This document shows positions 47,064 through 57,720 of a stretch of 64,000 nucleotides of DNA, in pieces. A program made the position numbers and the translations under genes. The notes under the pieces were generated by a model. That model did not search any database, was not told the DNA's origin, and saw nothing but the letters and a program-made list of their open reading frames with translations. The stretch is from Chelydra serpentina (lineage: Eukaryota > Chordata > Testudines > Chelydridae). The stretch lies in NCBI GenBank assembly GCA_037349315.1, contig JBAIAC010000139.1, forward strand, positions 312,501 through 376,500. Reading direction: 5' to 3'. Each line of letters opens with the position of its first letter. Position 1 is the first letter of the stretch.

Positions 47064-48399
47064 CTGCGGGGGAAAGGAGGAGGGGTGAGAAATCCCCAAT
47101 CCCTGAGCCCGGCAACCCCCAAACTCCAGGACACCTGGATCTGAGCTTTGTAGCCTGGGATGGTCGCGGTTATGGGGAGTCGCCCGCCCTCAGCCCTGCA
47201 GGGCCGGCTGTAGGCACCAGCAAAACAAGCAGGTGCTTGGGGCGGCACATTTCTAGGGGTGGCGTTCTGGCAGCCAAAATTGTTTTTGCTTTGGGCGGCA
47301 AAAATCCTAGAGCCGGCCCTGCAGCCCTGTGCTCGCCGCAGAGATGGGACACGAGGAACGGAGACAGGGTCGGGAGCTTTCTCCGGGGCACTGGTTCTGT
47401 GGGGTGCTGAGGCACCGGCACTGGGATTACGGGGAAAAGGATGACAGTGGGCAAGTCCCACAGGCTCACGGTGGCCCCAGACAGAGCCCAGGTGTTCGGC
47501 AGGGAATGAGCCAAAAGCCCCGAGCCCTTCCGCTGGACCAGTAACCCCGGGGTGCCCAACTCATTTGGCGGCGAGGCCGTATTTCCACTCCCCGTGAGGG
47601 TCAGCGGGCCCAGGACATCCATTTCGGACCCCGTACGTGGCTCCATTCGGAGCAGGGCACCCCTGCTCTCAGTGGGACCCCCAGACACAGATACCCAGGG
47701 GAGAGGCTGCCCTTCGGAGAAGAAAGAACTTTTTCGTTACCTGTGTTTATTAAATCCTTTATTGTCGCGGTCCGTATCTCTCCGCGGGAAAATAGCCCCC
47801 TCCCGCACCTGCTACCCCTTTCCTTCCTCTCATTCCTCTCTCTCCATCATCCTCACGTCTCCCCGCCCTACAGAAACTCCCTCTTCCCACCCCTCCAGGG
47901 CCCCACGCCCGCCCCCTCCCCGCTCCCCCAGCGACCAGCCGCGGACCATTGAACGTTGACATTAAAGGGTCGTCATTCCAGCTGACGCTCCAATGAGATG
48001 AACGGAGGACAGGGGCCTTCACACCCGTCCGAGCCAGGGATTCACGCCGCTGGCGGACACGGAACGACAACGGCGTCCCCGTCGGCAAGCGGGCGGGTGT
48101 TTGGGGTTTTTTCCTGCAACCGCGGGGCCTAGAAACTTACGATCAAACGGAAAGCGGCGATTCTGCGCACCGGGAATAGGGGAGGTGGCCACAGAAATAC
48201 GTCAAAGACAGGCCGGGTCTGGCCCATGTGTCTGACAGCCCTGGTGGGACCTCACGGTGGGGCAGCCGCTAGGGGGAGACGTGATCACAGGCGCCGAGCG
48301 GGCGTATCACCCCGCAAGGGGCCGGGGGAAGCTCCGTATTTAGTGCAACTTCCAAGCGTTACTGAGCAGGAGGGGGAGTGGAAAAAGCCAGGGACTCAC
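47064..48399 (-). other. TRIM intron
   Basis: Contains the 123-bp hAT MITE at 47199. The remainder is GC-rich, with no other exon recognised. Confidence 0.5.
47199..47321 (+). mobile_element. hAT MITE (123 bp) in TRIM intron
   Basis: Ends CAGGGCCGGCTGT / AGAGCCGGCCCTG are inverted, with an exact 8-bp TSD CAGCCCTG at 47191-47198 and 47322-47329. Confidence 0.94.
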
Positions 48400-48422
48400 C
48401 TGCTCCCAGGGCTCCCTGCACC
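48400..48422 (-). CDS. TRIM-type gene, 23-bp micro-exon
   Basis: Exactly 23 bp between a cctccag acceptor and a GTGAGT donor on the minus strand. A 23-bp exon at this place is a hallmark of TRIM/B30.2 genes. It encodes GAGSPGS plus two bases and keeps the frame between the 222-bp and 107-bp exons. Confidence 0.72.
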
Positions 48423-49013
48423 CTGGAGGGGGAGAGAAAGGAGAGGCAAGTCAGGGGGGGGGCGTCCCAGGCTGGGCAGCCACCACGGGAGTCTTGGGTA
48501 TTTAGGGAATTTCAGACTCTCGGGTTTGGGTTCAGACAGCAGCGGCTACCTCCTCCGCGCCCCCAGCAGGGACGTCCGTTCTCGGCAGCCCCGGCTGGGA
48601 GGACACCGCTGGAGAAAGTTCCTGCCCGTGTACTTTACAGGAAGAGACTATTTCTCTGCCTTGAAAGTCCTACAACCCCCTGACCCCAGTCACCTGGTGT
48701 GAGCGGGGCCCTCAGGCCTGGCTCGGGATCTCTGCACCGGGGAGGGGATTTCACCCTCCAAGTGCAAATGCCGACAGACATTTCCAGGGCAGGGGAGAAG
48801 GTCTTGGGGTGGCAGCATCCAGGACTCCTGGGTCCCATCCTTGCCTCTGCCACAGACTCACTGTGTGACCTTGGTCCCCTCCCTCAGCCTCGCTTTCCCC
48901 CTTTGTCCCACAGGGATAATGGCCCTGTCCCCGCTTTGCACAGTGCTTTGGGGTCTGGGAATGAGACGCTGCTCTGGGAACGCGGCGTAGGATCATTGCA
49001 ATCACAGCCTGAC

Positions 49014-49235
49014 CTGCGGGGACGAGCTCGGCGGCTGCTGCCCCTTCTCTGCTCCCCTCTCGCCGGGCAGGGAGACCTCCCGGGACGGTCTGCAGACGCC
49101 CTCGTCCCTCCTCCGGACAACGGCTCTCTCCAGCTCGTCCAGCCGGGCCAGCAGCCGCTGCTCCTGCTCCCCCAGAAACCCCCACAGCTCCTTCCACTGC
49201 CGGCCCATCCTCCGCCGCGCGGCGTCCGTCTGTCT
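49014..49235 (-). CDS. TRIM-type gene, main coiled-coil exon
   Basis: 222 bp (74 codons), close to the 231-bp TRIM coiled-coil exon. Acceptor cggctgcag, donor GTCAGG. It reads RQTDAARRRMGRQWKELWGF then LGEQEQRLLARLDELERAVV then RRRDEGVCRPSREVSLPGER and ends QQPPSSSPQ. The hydrophobic heptads (FLxEQExxLLxxLxELxxxxVxxRDE) are the TRIM signature; the second half is more degenerate. TRIM coiled coils make antiparallel dimers. Without a visible RING exon E3 ligase activity cannot be assumed. Confidence 0.82.
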
Positions 49236-49754
49236 CTGCAGCCGCCGGGAGAGGGCGGGTCGGTGCCGGGGGAGAACCGTCCATGCGCCTCCCGGCGGGC
49301 GGGGGGTTATTGACCAGAGCCCGGGATCTCTTGCGGTGGGTGACGGGGAGTGAATTTACCCCGGGAAGGGAGGCGGGATCAGGGCCGGGGTGAGCTGTAC
49401 ATCGCTCACAGGGGGGGACTGTTCCCCCCAAAACCTCATCAACTTCCACTGAGCCAAACGCTCCATCTCTGCACCCCACCGTTCCTCCCCACCCCCCCAG
49501 GGGGATCCCCGGTCCCGGTGACATGCGGCCAGCCCGTGGGCCGGGGCTGGGGGCTCCCACAGACTGACCCTGCCCTGTCCAGCGGCCTCCTGCCCCCTCA
49601 GGGCGTCACGTCACCCCCGTGTCTGACCCCGCCCTGGCCCTGGGCTCCGGGGGGGGGGGGTCCCCGGCTGAGGCTGGCAGGCCGGGCCCTGCATTCGCTG
49701 TCACTCGGGGCGCTGGGACTGGGGGGGGGCGGGGGGGGGGCCGTGGGAACCTAC

Positions 49755-49841
49755 CAGCAGCTCCTCGCTTTGCCGCTGTATCTCGGCTTGTCCGGCGTCT
49801 CTCGCTTGTCTCAGCGGGGCCGGACGCTCTCGGGGGGGCTC
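49755..49841 (-). CDS. TRIM-type gene, first coiled-coil exon
   Basis: 87 bp (29 codons) with acceptor tcccccag and donor GTAGGT, phase 0 both sides, compared with 96 bp in typical TRIM genes. Encodes EPPRERPAPLRQARDAGQ then AEIQRQSEELL. Joins in frame to 49235. The RING/B-box exon expected upstream would fall in or beyond the minisatellite block 50267-53437 and is not seen. Confidence 0.68.
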
Positions 49842-50266
49842 CTGGGGGAAGCGGGGGGGGGGGGGGGGAAGAAACGGCTGCAAAAAACCTCCCAGCTGCC
49901 AGATTTCAGGGCCCCTCCCGCCCTGCAGAGCCCCCGGGACCCACCGAGACTTTCCCCCCCCATGGCTTTCTTCAGCCTCAACGAGGAAGATTTGAGAGGG
50001 GGCAAGAAAAGGGGGCCCAGGTGTCCCAGAGAAATCCCAGGACCCCTTGGGGAAGTGACCGGGGTGCAGCCCAACCCCCCCCCCCAGCTCCCAATATCCC
50101 CTGTGCCCCCCCCACCTCCCAAGCGACCAACTTCACACACTGCCCCCAACTGCCCCCCCTCGAATCGTCCCCCAGCCCCACCCACATCCCTCACCATTAA
50201 CATCAGTGCCCGATCTGAACATGGACCCCCCCCCCAGCCAAATACCCACGATCTACAGCCCTGCCC

Positions 50267-51260
50267 CCCCTCACAGACACCCCCAAATTCCCAGCTCTAC
50301 CCCCACAGTGACACCCCCAAACTCCCAGCCCTGCCCCCCCTCACAGACACCCCCAAACTCCCAGCTCTACCCCCACAGTGACACCCCCAAACTCCCAGCT
50401 CTGCCCCCCCACTGACACCCCCCAAACTCCCAGCTCTGCCCCCCCACTGACACCCCCCAAACTCCCAGCTCTGCCCCCCCACTGACACCCCCCAAACTCC
50501 CAGCTCTGCTCCCCCACTGACACCCCCCAAACTCCCAGCTCTTCCCCCCAAAACCCCGCAAACTCCCAGCTCTGCCCCCCCACTGCCACCTCCAAACTCC
50601 CAGCTCTGCCCCCCCCACCGCCCCCCCAACTCCCAGCTCTGCCCCCCACTGACACCCCCCAAACTCCCAGCTCTGCCCCCCCACTGACACCCCCCAAACT
50701 CCCAGCTCTGCCCCCCCACTGACACCCCCAAACTCCCAGCTCTGCCCCCCACTGACACCCCCAAACTCCCAGCTCTTCCCCCCCACTGACACCCCCCAAA
50801 CTCCCAGCTCTGCCCCCCCACTGACACCCCCCAAACTCCCAGCACTGCCCCCCCAGTGACACCCCCCAAACCTCCAGCTCTGCCCCCCACTGACACCCCC
50901 CAAACTCCCAGCTCTGCCCCCCCACTGACACCCCCCAAACTCCCAGCACTGCCCCCCCACTGACACCCCGCAAACTCCCAGCTCTCCCCCCCACAGACAC
51001 CCCCAAACCCTCAGCTCTTCCCCCCACTGACACCCCCAAACTCCCACCTCTGCCCCCCACCCAGGCACCCCCCAAACTCCCAGCTCTGCCCCCCACTGAC
51101 ACCCCCCAAACTCCCAGCTCTGCCCCCCACTGACACCCCCAAACTCCCACCTCTGCCCCCCACCCAGGCACCCCCCAAACTCCCAGCTCTGCCCCCCACT
51201 GACACCCCCCAAACTCCCAGCTCTGCCCCCCACTGACACCCCCAAACCCTCAGCTCCAAC
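50267..51260 (+). repeat. C-rich minisatellite, ~32-35-bp unit
   Basis: About thirty copies of a unit built from cactgacaccccccaaactc and ccagctctgcccccc. Long glycine/tryptophan open frames on the minus strand are translations of this repeat. Confidence 0.96.
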
Positions 51261-51574
51261 CAGCCCCACAACGCCCAGCCCCATCCCCCCTCCCCACCCC
51301 ACACCCCGCTCCCGGGCCCCTCCCGGCCGCGGCGTGTCCGCCCCACGCGTGTCCCCGGGACCCACCGCGGCCCCGGCCATGGCCCCGGCTGCAGACACAC
51401 AAAGGGGTCCCGGGGCGGGGGGGGGAGCGGGGGGGGCAGGAAGGGGCGGCCCCACACAGGCTGCCTCCCCAAACTAGCAAATTTGGTGACACGGAGCATG
51501 CGCAGTAACCTTTGCTGTCGCCACTGCCCTGTCTCTGCCCTTCCTTGTGCTCCCCAATTCCTGCCTCCTCTGGG

Positions 51575-52404
51575 GGGGCACATTGCAGCGGGGGGGGGGG
51601 GGTCAGGGTGTGAGCGGGGGGGGCACATTGCAGCGGGGGGGTGTCAGGGTGTGAGCGGGGGGGGCACATTGCAGCGGGGGGGTGTCAGGGTCTGAGCGGG
51701 GGGGGCACATTGCAGCGGGGGGGTGTCAGGGTCTGAGCGGGGGGGGCACATTGCAGCGGGGGCGGGGGGTCAGGGTCTGAGCGGGGGGGGCACATTGCAG
51801 CGGGGGGGGTCAGGGTGTGAGCGGGGGGGGCACATTGCAGCGGGGGGGTGTCAGGGTCTGAGCGGGGGGGGCACATTGCAGCGGGGGCGGGGGGTCAGGG
51901 TCTGAGCGGGGGGGGCACATTGCAGCGGGGGGGTGTCAGGGTCTGAGCGGGGGGGGCACATTGCAGCGGGGGGGGGTCAGGGTCTGAGCGGGGGGGCACA
52001 TTGCAGCGGGGGGGGGTCAGGGTCTGAGCGGGGGGGGCACATTGCAGCGGGGGGGGGTGTCAGGGTGTGAGCGGGGGGGCACATTGCAGCGGGGGGGGGT
52101 GTCAGGGTGTGAGCGGGGGGGCACATTGCAGCGGGGGGGGGTCAGGGTCTGAGCGGGGGGGGCACATTGCAGCGGGGGGGGGTGTCAGGGTCTGAGCGGG
52201 GGGGCACATTGCAGCGGGGGGGGGTGTCAGGGTCTGAGCGGGGGGGCACATTGCAGCGGGGGGGGGTGTCAGGGTGTGAGCGGGGGGGCACATTGCAGCG
52301 GGGGGGTGTCAGGGTGTGAGCGGGGGGGGCACATTGCAGCGGGGGGGTGTCAGGCTGTGAGCGGGGGGGGCACATTGCAGCGGGGGGGGTGTCAGGGTCT
52401 GAGC
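51575..52404 (+). repeat. G-rich minisatellite, 41-bp unit
   Basis: About twenty copies of gcacattgcagcgggggggt + gtcagggtctgagcggggggg. Each unit has two G7-G9 runs plus GGG, so the plus strand has strong G-quadruplex potential. Confidence 0.97.
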
Positions 52405-53437
52405 CCCCCAACCCCCTGCCCAGAGCCCCCTCCCGCTCTCCAACCCCCTGCCCTGATCCCCCTCCTGCCCCCCAACCCCCTGCCCGGAGCCCCCTCCTGC
52501 CCCCCAACCCCCTGCCCTGAGCCCCCTCCCGCTCCCCAATCCCCTGCCCGGAGCCCCCTCCCGCTCCCCAACCCCCTGCCCTGAGCCCCCTCCCGCTCCC
52601 CAACCCCCTGCCCGGAGCCCCCTCCCGCTCTCCAACCCCCTGCCCGGAGCCCCCTCCCGCTCCCCAACCCCCTGCCCTGAGCGCCCTCCTGCCCCCCAAC
52701 CCCCTGCCCTGAGCCCCCTCCCGCTGCCCAACCCCCTGCCCTGAGCCCCCTCCCACTCCCCAACCCCCTGCCCTGAGCCCCCTCCCGCCCCCCAACCCCC
52801 TGCCCTGAGCCCCCTCCTGCCCCCCAACCCCCTGCCCTGAGCCCCCTCCCGCTGCCCAACCCCCTGCCCTGAGCCCCCTCCCACTCCCCAACCCCCTGCC
52901 CGGAGCCCCCTCCTGCGCCCCGACCCCCTGCCCTGAGCCCCCTCCTGCCCCCCAACCCCCTGCCCTGATCGCCCTCCCGCTCCCCAACCCCCTGCCCTGA
53001 TCCCCCTCCCGCTCTCCAAACCCCTGCCTGGAGCCCCCTCCTGCCCCCCAACCCCCTGCCCTGATCCCCCTCCCGTCTCCAACCCCCTGCCCTGATCCCC
53101 CTCCTGCCCCCCAACCCCCAGCCCTGATCCCCCTCCCGCTCCCCAACCCCCTGCCCGGAGCCCCCTCCCGCTCCCCAACCCCCTGCCCTGAGCCCCCTCC
53201 CGCTCCCCAACCCCCTGCCCTGAGCCCCCTCCCGCTCCCCAACCCCCAGCCCTGATCCCCCTCCCGCTCCCCAACCCCCTGCCCGGAGCCCCCTCCTGTC
53301 CCCCAACCCCCTGCCCGGAGCCCCCTCCCGCTCCCCAACCCCCTGCCCTGAGCCCCCTCCCGCTCCCCAACCCCCTGCCCGGAGCCCCCTCCCGCTCCCC
53401 AACCCCCTGCCCGGAGCCCCCTCCCACTCCCCAACCC
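52405..53437 (+). repeat. C-rich minisatellite, 32-33-bp unit
   Basis: About thirty-two copies of ccccaaccccctgccctgag + ccccctcccgct with ctgag/cggag/ctgat variants. It directly abuts the G-rich array and reverses the strand skew. Confidence 0.97.
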
Positions 53438-53805
53438 CCTCATATCCACCCCAGAGCCCAACCCCCCCAGTGCAGGGGTGTGGCTGACACTCCCGGCATC
53501 GCTGTGTTTCTGCTCGGGACGGAATAATCCGGCAGTTCCTTAATTAACGCCGTGGGGACGAACCGGCTTTATTTCCACCTGCCCTGTGAGGGTTTGGAGC
53601 CCTGCCGGGGCGGTTAAATTGGGCAGAGCCGGGGAGCAGGGCGGGGTCCCAGATAAGGAGCTGTGCTCTGGTGAGACTGAGCGGGTGTGGGGGTTGTGTA
53701 AGGTGTGGTGTTTACCTGCACACACACAATTGAATGAAACCCCTTTTTAACCGCCCCCCCACCCGTGCCTGGGAATGTAACGGGAGCGCTTTGAAATAAG
53801 CTCAA

Positions 53806-54046
53806 GCATCAGGGGGCAGCCGTGTTAGTCTGGATCTGTAGAAGCGACAAAGGGTCCGGTGGCACCTTATAGACTAACAGACGTATGGGAGCATAAACGC
53901 TTGTGGGTGAAGACCCACTTCGTCAGATGCATGCGGTGGAAATGTCCACTGCATGCATCTGACGAAGTGGGTCTTCACCCACGAAAGCTGATGCTCCGAT
54001 ACGTCTGTTAGTCTATAAGGTGCCACAGGACCCTTTGTCGCTTCTT
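53806..54046. repeat. Fold-back element (near-perfect palindrome, ~100-bp arms)
   Basis: Left arm 53841-53941 (gaagcgacaaagggtccggt ... gatgcatgcggtgga) is complementary to 53944-54044 (tccactgcatgcatctgacg ... accctttgtcgcttc) with very few mismatches and almost no loop. The gcagccgtgttagtctggat module precedes it. Confidence 0.95.
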
Positions 54047-54099
54047 GAAATAGGCTGCGTCCTTCATACTCCTCGAGGAACTATATCCACCCCTCCCTT

Positions 54100-54668
54100 T
54101 GTCACGGAGTGTGGGGGAGTCCGGCCCTGCACCCCTCTTCCCCGGAGTCACTGGGAGTCTCAGCCAGCCAGTAGAACAGAAGGTTTATTAGAGATGCCAG
54201 GAACACAGTCCAACCAGAGCTTGTCAGTACATCCAGGACCCCTCAGTCGGGCCCTTCCGGGGGGCAGGGAGCTTAGACCCCAGCCTGGGGGCTCCCTGCA
54301 TTTCGCCCCACAGCTCCAACCGGGGCAGGGAGGCCAGACCCTGTCTAACCCCCTCCCCTCCTCTTCCCAAGCCAGCTCCAAACTGAAACTCTCCAGCCCC
54401 TCCTCCGCCTTTGTCTGCTTCCCGGGCCAGGAGGTCACCTGATCCCTTTGTTCCAACACCTTCAGCTCTCACCTTTGCCGGGGAGGGGCCGGGCCATCTG
54501 TTGCCAGGAGACAGAGCCCTTCTCTGTGTCCAGGCCTCTGCCTTCTAGGGCTTTGTAACAATCATGCACCGTTGTCCCACCACCTAGATACTCAAGTACC
54601 GTATAGGGGAAACTGAGGCACCCACACAGTACTCAGGGAAACCTTAACAACAGTCCTAGTTCATCACA
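54100..54668 (-). mobile_element. Solo LTR directly upstream of tRNA-Cys
   Basis: 569 bp, TGTCACGG ... TTCATCACA on plus, with an exact 5-bp TSD CCCTT (54095-54099, 54669-54673). Nearly identical in layout to 2169-2740. The LTR reads 5' to 3' on the minus strand (AATAAA near 54180-54190), so its 5' end is next to the tRNA gene, 11 bp from the mature 5' end. Confidence 0.92.
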
Positions 54669-54679
54669 CCCTTGTCACG

Positions 54680-54751
54680 GGGAGTATAGCTCAGTGGTAG
54701 AGCATTTGACTGCAGATCAAGAGGTCCCTGGTTCAAATCCAGGTGCTCCCT
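54680..54751 (+). tRNA. tRNA-Cys (anticodon GCA)
   Basis: 72 nt. Acceptor GGGAGTA/TGCTCCC, D arm tagctcagtggtagagc, anticodon GCA at 54712-54714 in the canonical loop ctgcaga, T arm cctgg/ccagg around ttcaaat. A TTTT Pol III terminator lies at 54765-54768, 14 bases downstream. Acceptor pairs are all intact, so the gene looks functional. Confidence 0.96.
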
Positions 54752-54764
54752 AAGACATTACTCC

Positions 54765-54768
54765 TTTT
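54765..54768 (+). terminator. Pol III terminator of tRNA-Cys
   Basis: TTTT on the sense strand shortly after the tRNA-Cys gene. Confidence 0.8.
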
Positions 54769-54989
54769 AATGAACCTCCATCTCCAGGTGTGTTCAGGAG
54801 GTCCACTGAGCGGGGACGCGAAATGAAGTTAAACCGTCAACGTTTCCCCCCCGTTGACATGTACGAACCCGCCCCTCCGCTGAAATCAAGGCCAGTCCTC
54901 GGCGGCTCCTATTTGTGTTTTCATGGATTAAACAAAGGTAACATCGAACACGTCACCGGCCACCGACGGCACCAGGAGGCGTGAGCCGG

Positions 54990-55400
54990 AGCGACATCGT
55001 GCGTCATCGACGAGAAAGGGACCGAGAGGCGTTCTCCCACTGGACCATATGAACTGGAACCATAAACTCACTGACCATTAAATCTCACCAAATGAGGGTA
55101 AATCCATCCTCATCGTCGTACCCGCTCGTTATACTCCACACCTGAACAGAGCCATTAGCCATGAACAACTTGCCCTCATCTCTCAAGCTCTGTACTGTGA
55201 CCCGTTAAGCCTTTGCCCCCCAATTGGGGATTTTGCAGATTATGTATTTCTTACGTGATTCGATCCTTAACCGAACTTCGCTCCCCTTGATAATCTGCAC
55301 CTTATTCCCTGACAACCAGAAACTTCTGCGCTTAAGCTCTGTACCGTTGCTTTTATTTTTAACATCATCTTAATGAAGTTCTGAAGGCACGTTTGGCAGG
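54990..55400. other. Unassigned sequence
   Basis: No recognised gene or repeat. Confidence 0.35.
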
Positions 55401-55403
55401 TCC

Positions 55404-55840
55404 TTGCTCACCGCGGGCTGTGATGTGCCGAAGAACAAGAGTTGGGGGCTCAGAAGTCTGACGAGCAAAGACACTTTGGTGCCGGCCGAGGTCACCAGCA
55501 CCGTGGCTCCTTCACATTCATCCAGCAGCATCTGGGCCCCCAGGAGAAGGCATGAGAAGAAGCCAGTGGCTCCGAGCAGGAAAATAGCCACCGGGAAGCT
55601 GGCCAGAGCTGCCAGGATCCCCAGAAAGGCCACCACGCCCAGGGCCAGGAATAGCCCTAAGAAAGTGGTGGCTGCAGCAGGGGCCAAATGGCAGAGAAAA
55701 GCCCCCAAAAGAGCTAAGCTGCCAAGCCCAGAAGGTGGTCAACGTCCCACCTCAAACCAAGTCAGGAAAGAGCCAGGCTAAAAGCAACCCCAAAGCCGGG
55801 GCTGAGAAGGTGACCCTGAGAAAGAAGGGAAGAGATTTCC
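55404..55840 (+). pseudogene. Histone-H1-tail-like basic protein remnant
   Basis: A plus frame from 55404 is strongly Lys/Arg/Ala/Pro rich (KKPVAPSRKIATGKLARAAR, then RARNSPKKVVAAAGAK and WQRKAPKRAK), including an SPKK motif typical of histone H1 tails. Near 55730 the frame shifts by one base and basic sequence continues (QTKSGKSQAKSNPKAGAEK, TLRKKGRD). No winged-helix globular domain is seen upstream. It resembles the C-terminal tail of an H1 variant, perhaps an oocyte type, with a frameshift. The minus frame over the same DNA is hydrophobic and is taken as its shadow. Confidence 0.4.
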
Positions 55841-56480
55841 ATGGGGCTAATTTCTGCCCCCCAACGGCTCTTTTCAAAATCACCATGGACCTCCCAGAGA
55901 GAGCCAGGTCCCGCAGGCAAACAGCCCCAGGGAGAGTAAAGGGAGGAGGAGACAGCAGGGAGTGTTTCTCTTCCAGAGGGCAAGGGCTGCGTTTTGGGAA
56001 ACACCTGTCAGGTGAGCGATGCGCTGACAGGGCAGCTGCCCAGAGCCCCAGACATGAGTTCGTTCTCTGTGATCGGCTTCTGCGGTTATTTCAGAACCAG
56101 CCCTGGCGGGAGCGTGGCCCCGTCACTTCACCAGCTCTACCGTAGGCTGGTGTCGGCATCTCAGCTTTGCTGAACCCCAGATTTTAATTTGTTCCTATTA
56201 TGATAATTTCACAGGACTCTGCCTCATCCTAACATGAGGTCAGAGATTGAATACGGGGAGGAATCGACTCGCGTGTGTTACCTTTGGTAAGTAAGTTGCC
56301 ACAGCATGTGAGTGAAAACTCTGCTGGCGGTGGGCAGGAGCCTGTTGGAAAAAATAAACTAGCCAAGCTTTATCACACGTTCCAACCGCTGTTTTGCACA
56401 CACTATAAAGTGGGGCTCTAAGGAATGGCACCCTTCCTTTGACACAGATCGTTGTTCCTTGTAACTTTCAGAAAGGGTTC
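55841..56480. other. Unassigned sequence
   Basis: Nothing recognised beyond the H1-like remnant. Confidence 0.35.
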
Positions 56481-56484
56481 AGTG

Positions 56485-56812
56485 TAGTAGCCGTGTTAGT
56501 CTGTGTCAGCAAAAAGAAAACAAGAAAAATCCCTGTGGCACCTTAGAGACTAACACATTTATTTCAGCATCAGCTTTCGTGGGTTAAGACCCCACTTCAT
56601 GGGATGCATGGAATGGAACATACAGTAAGCAGATATTTATACATTCAAAGATACATGAGACGGTGGAGGTGTCTATACCAATGTTAAGAGGCTAATTAAT
56701 TGAAAGGAACTTCCATGCATCCGATGAAGTGGGTTCTTAACCCACGAAAGCTGATGCTGAAATAAATGTGTTAGTCTCTAAGGTGCCACGGGGATTTTTC
56801 TTGTTTTCTTTT
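56485..56812. repeat. Fold-back element with ~110-bp arms and ~85-bp loop
   Basis: Left arm (about 56505-56622: gaaaacaagaaaaatccctg ... gggatgcatggaa) is complementary to right arm (about 56711-56812: tccatgcatccgatgaagtg ... gatttttcttgttttcttt). A subfamily distinct from 41571 and 53841 (ccttagagactaac instead of ccttatagactaac). Confidence 0.9.
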
Positions 56813-56814
56813 TT

Positions 56815-57635
56815 CAGAAAGGGGCCGCTGTTTAAAGGCAATGTGCTTCTCTTTCATGATCAGCAGCAGCGTGTCTGTAACTTTACCACCCATAGAGCAG
56901 GGAGTGTCTGCATCGAAGTAATTGCAGGGTTAGTGTAGTGCCGGAGAGTTAATTACGCAATCTTACGTCTCTAGTCTCACTTTCTGGTCTCATTAACCAC
57001 TTGGGTGGAAAAGGCCAGGTGTTTTCCCCTTTTATTTTCTCCTAAGGACTGTGTGACCTTGAGCATGTTACTGTAAGTTCCCTGTAGGTCAGGAAGCTAC
57101 CATCCCCTTGAAGTGGGTGGGGGAGTGGAATCTGAAATCAAGGAGCTTTTGTGGAGTCGTTTAGTCTTTGGGATAAAAAATAAGTAAATTTCACGGCCAG
57201 AAGAGAAACTTTAAGGGACTGTGCATAAAATCAGTTGTTCTTGATGCGAGGGAGGATAGATCAATTACTAAAGAAACAAACGCTTGGGAAGTAGCCATAA
57301 TGTGTCCCCACACCTCCCTGTGTTCTCATATGCTATCAGGGAATTGACCCAAGAGGGCAGAGTTAAGGTTATCTGGGCATGTGCGTTCCCTCTGTAGTCC
57401 CTGCTTTTCCAGATTTTGAGTTTCCCTGAACTCGGCGTTCTGGAAGGGTACGAGATACTCACCGGCAACGTTGGCTCTGTGTCAACAAATCCAATAATGA
57501 CACTAATCCCCCGTTGCTGTAATTCCTCTGACTCCAGGGTTCTCCTTCCCCATTTCTGGCTCCAGGAAAATAAGCAAATTAAAACAACCTTCAGAACGCC
57601 AATGCCGCGAGAAAGCGGAAATGTGGGTAGCTTAA
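56815..57635. other. Unassigned sequence
   Basis: No recognised feature. A minus-strand frame across 57268-57640 extends into the GT repeat and has no motif I know. Confidence 0.35.
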
Positions 57636-57637
57636 AT

Positions 57638-57639
<2 letters not shown>

Positions 57640-57716
<77 letters not shown>
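57640..57716 (+). repeat. (GT)n microsatellite
   Basis: About 77 bp of GT, interrupted once by GG near 57684. Confidence 0.98.

Positions 57717-57720
<4 letters not shown>

Noticed and set aside
49350..50381. Plus-strand 343-codon frame
   Set aside because: Low-complexity, antisense to TRIM exons and running into the minisatellite.
50297..51628. Long Gly/Trp/Leu repeat frames on the minus strand
   Set aside because: Translation of the ~33-bp minisatellite, with several overlapping frames open at once.
50267..53437. CRISPR-like regular repeats
   Set aside because: Units are contiguous tandem repeats without unique spacers, in a vertebrate genome.
52142..53461. Very long minus-strand open frames (more than 400 codons, Gly/Arg/Glu rich)
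   Set aside because: They translate the 32-33-bp and 41-bp minisatellites. Several frames are open at once and no splice or start context supports a gene.
55370..55708. Hydrophobic minus-strand protein opposite the H1-like frame
   Set aside because: Lys/Arg codons read in reverse commonly give Leu/Phe/Ala runs; the basic plus-strand frame explains it better.
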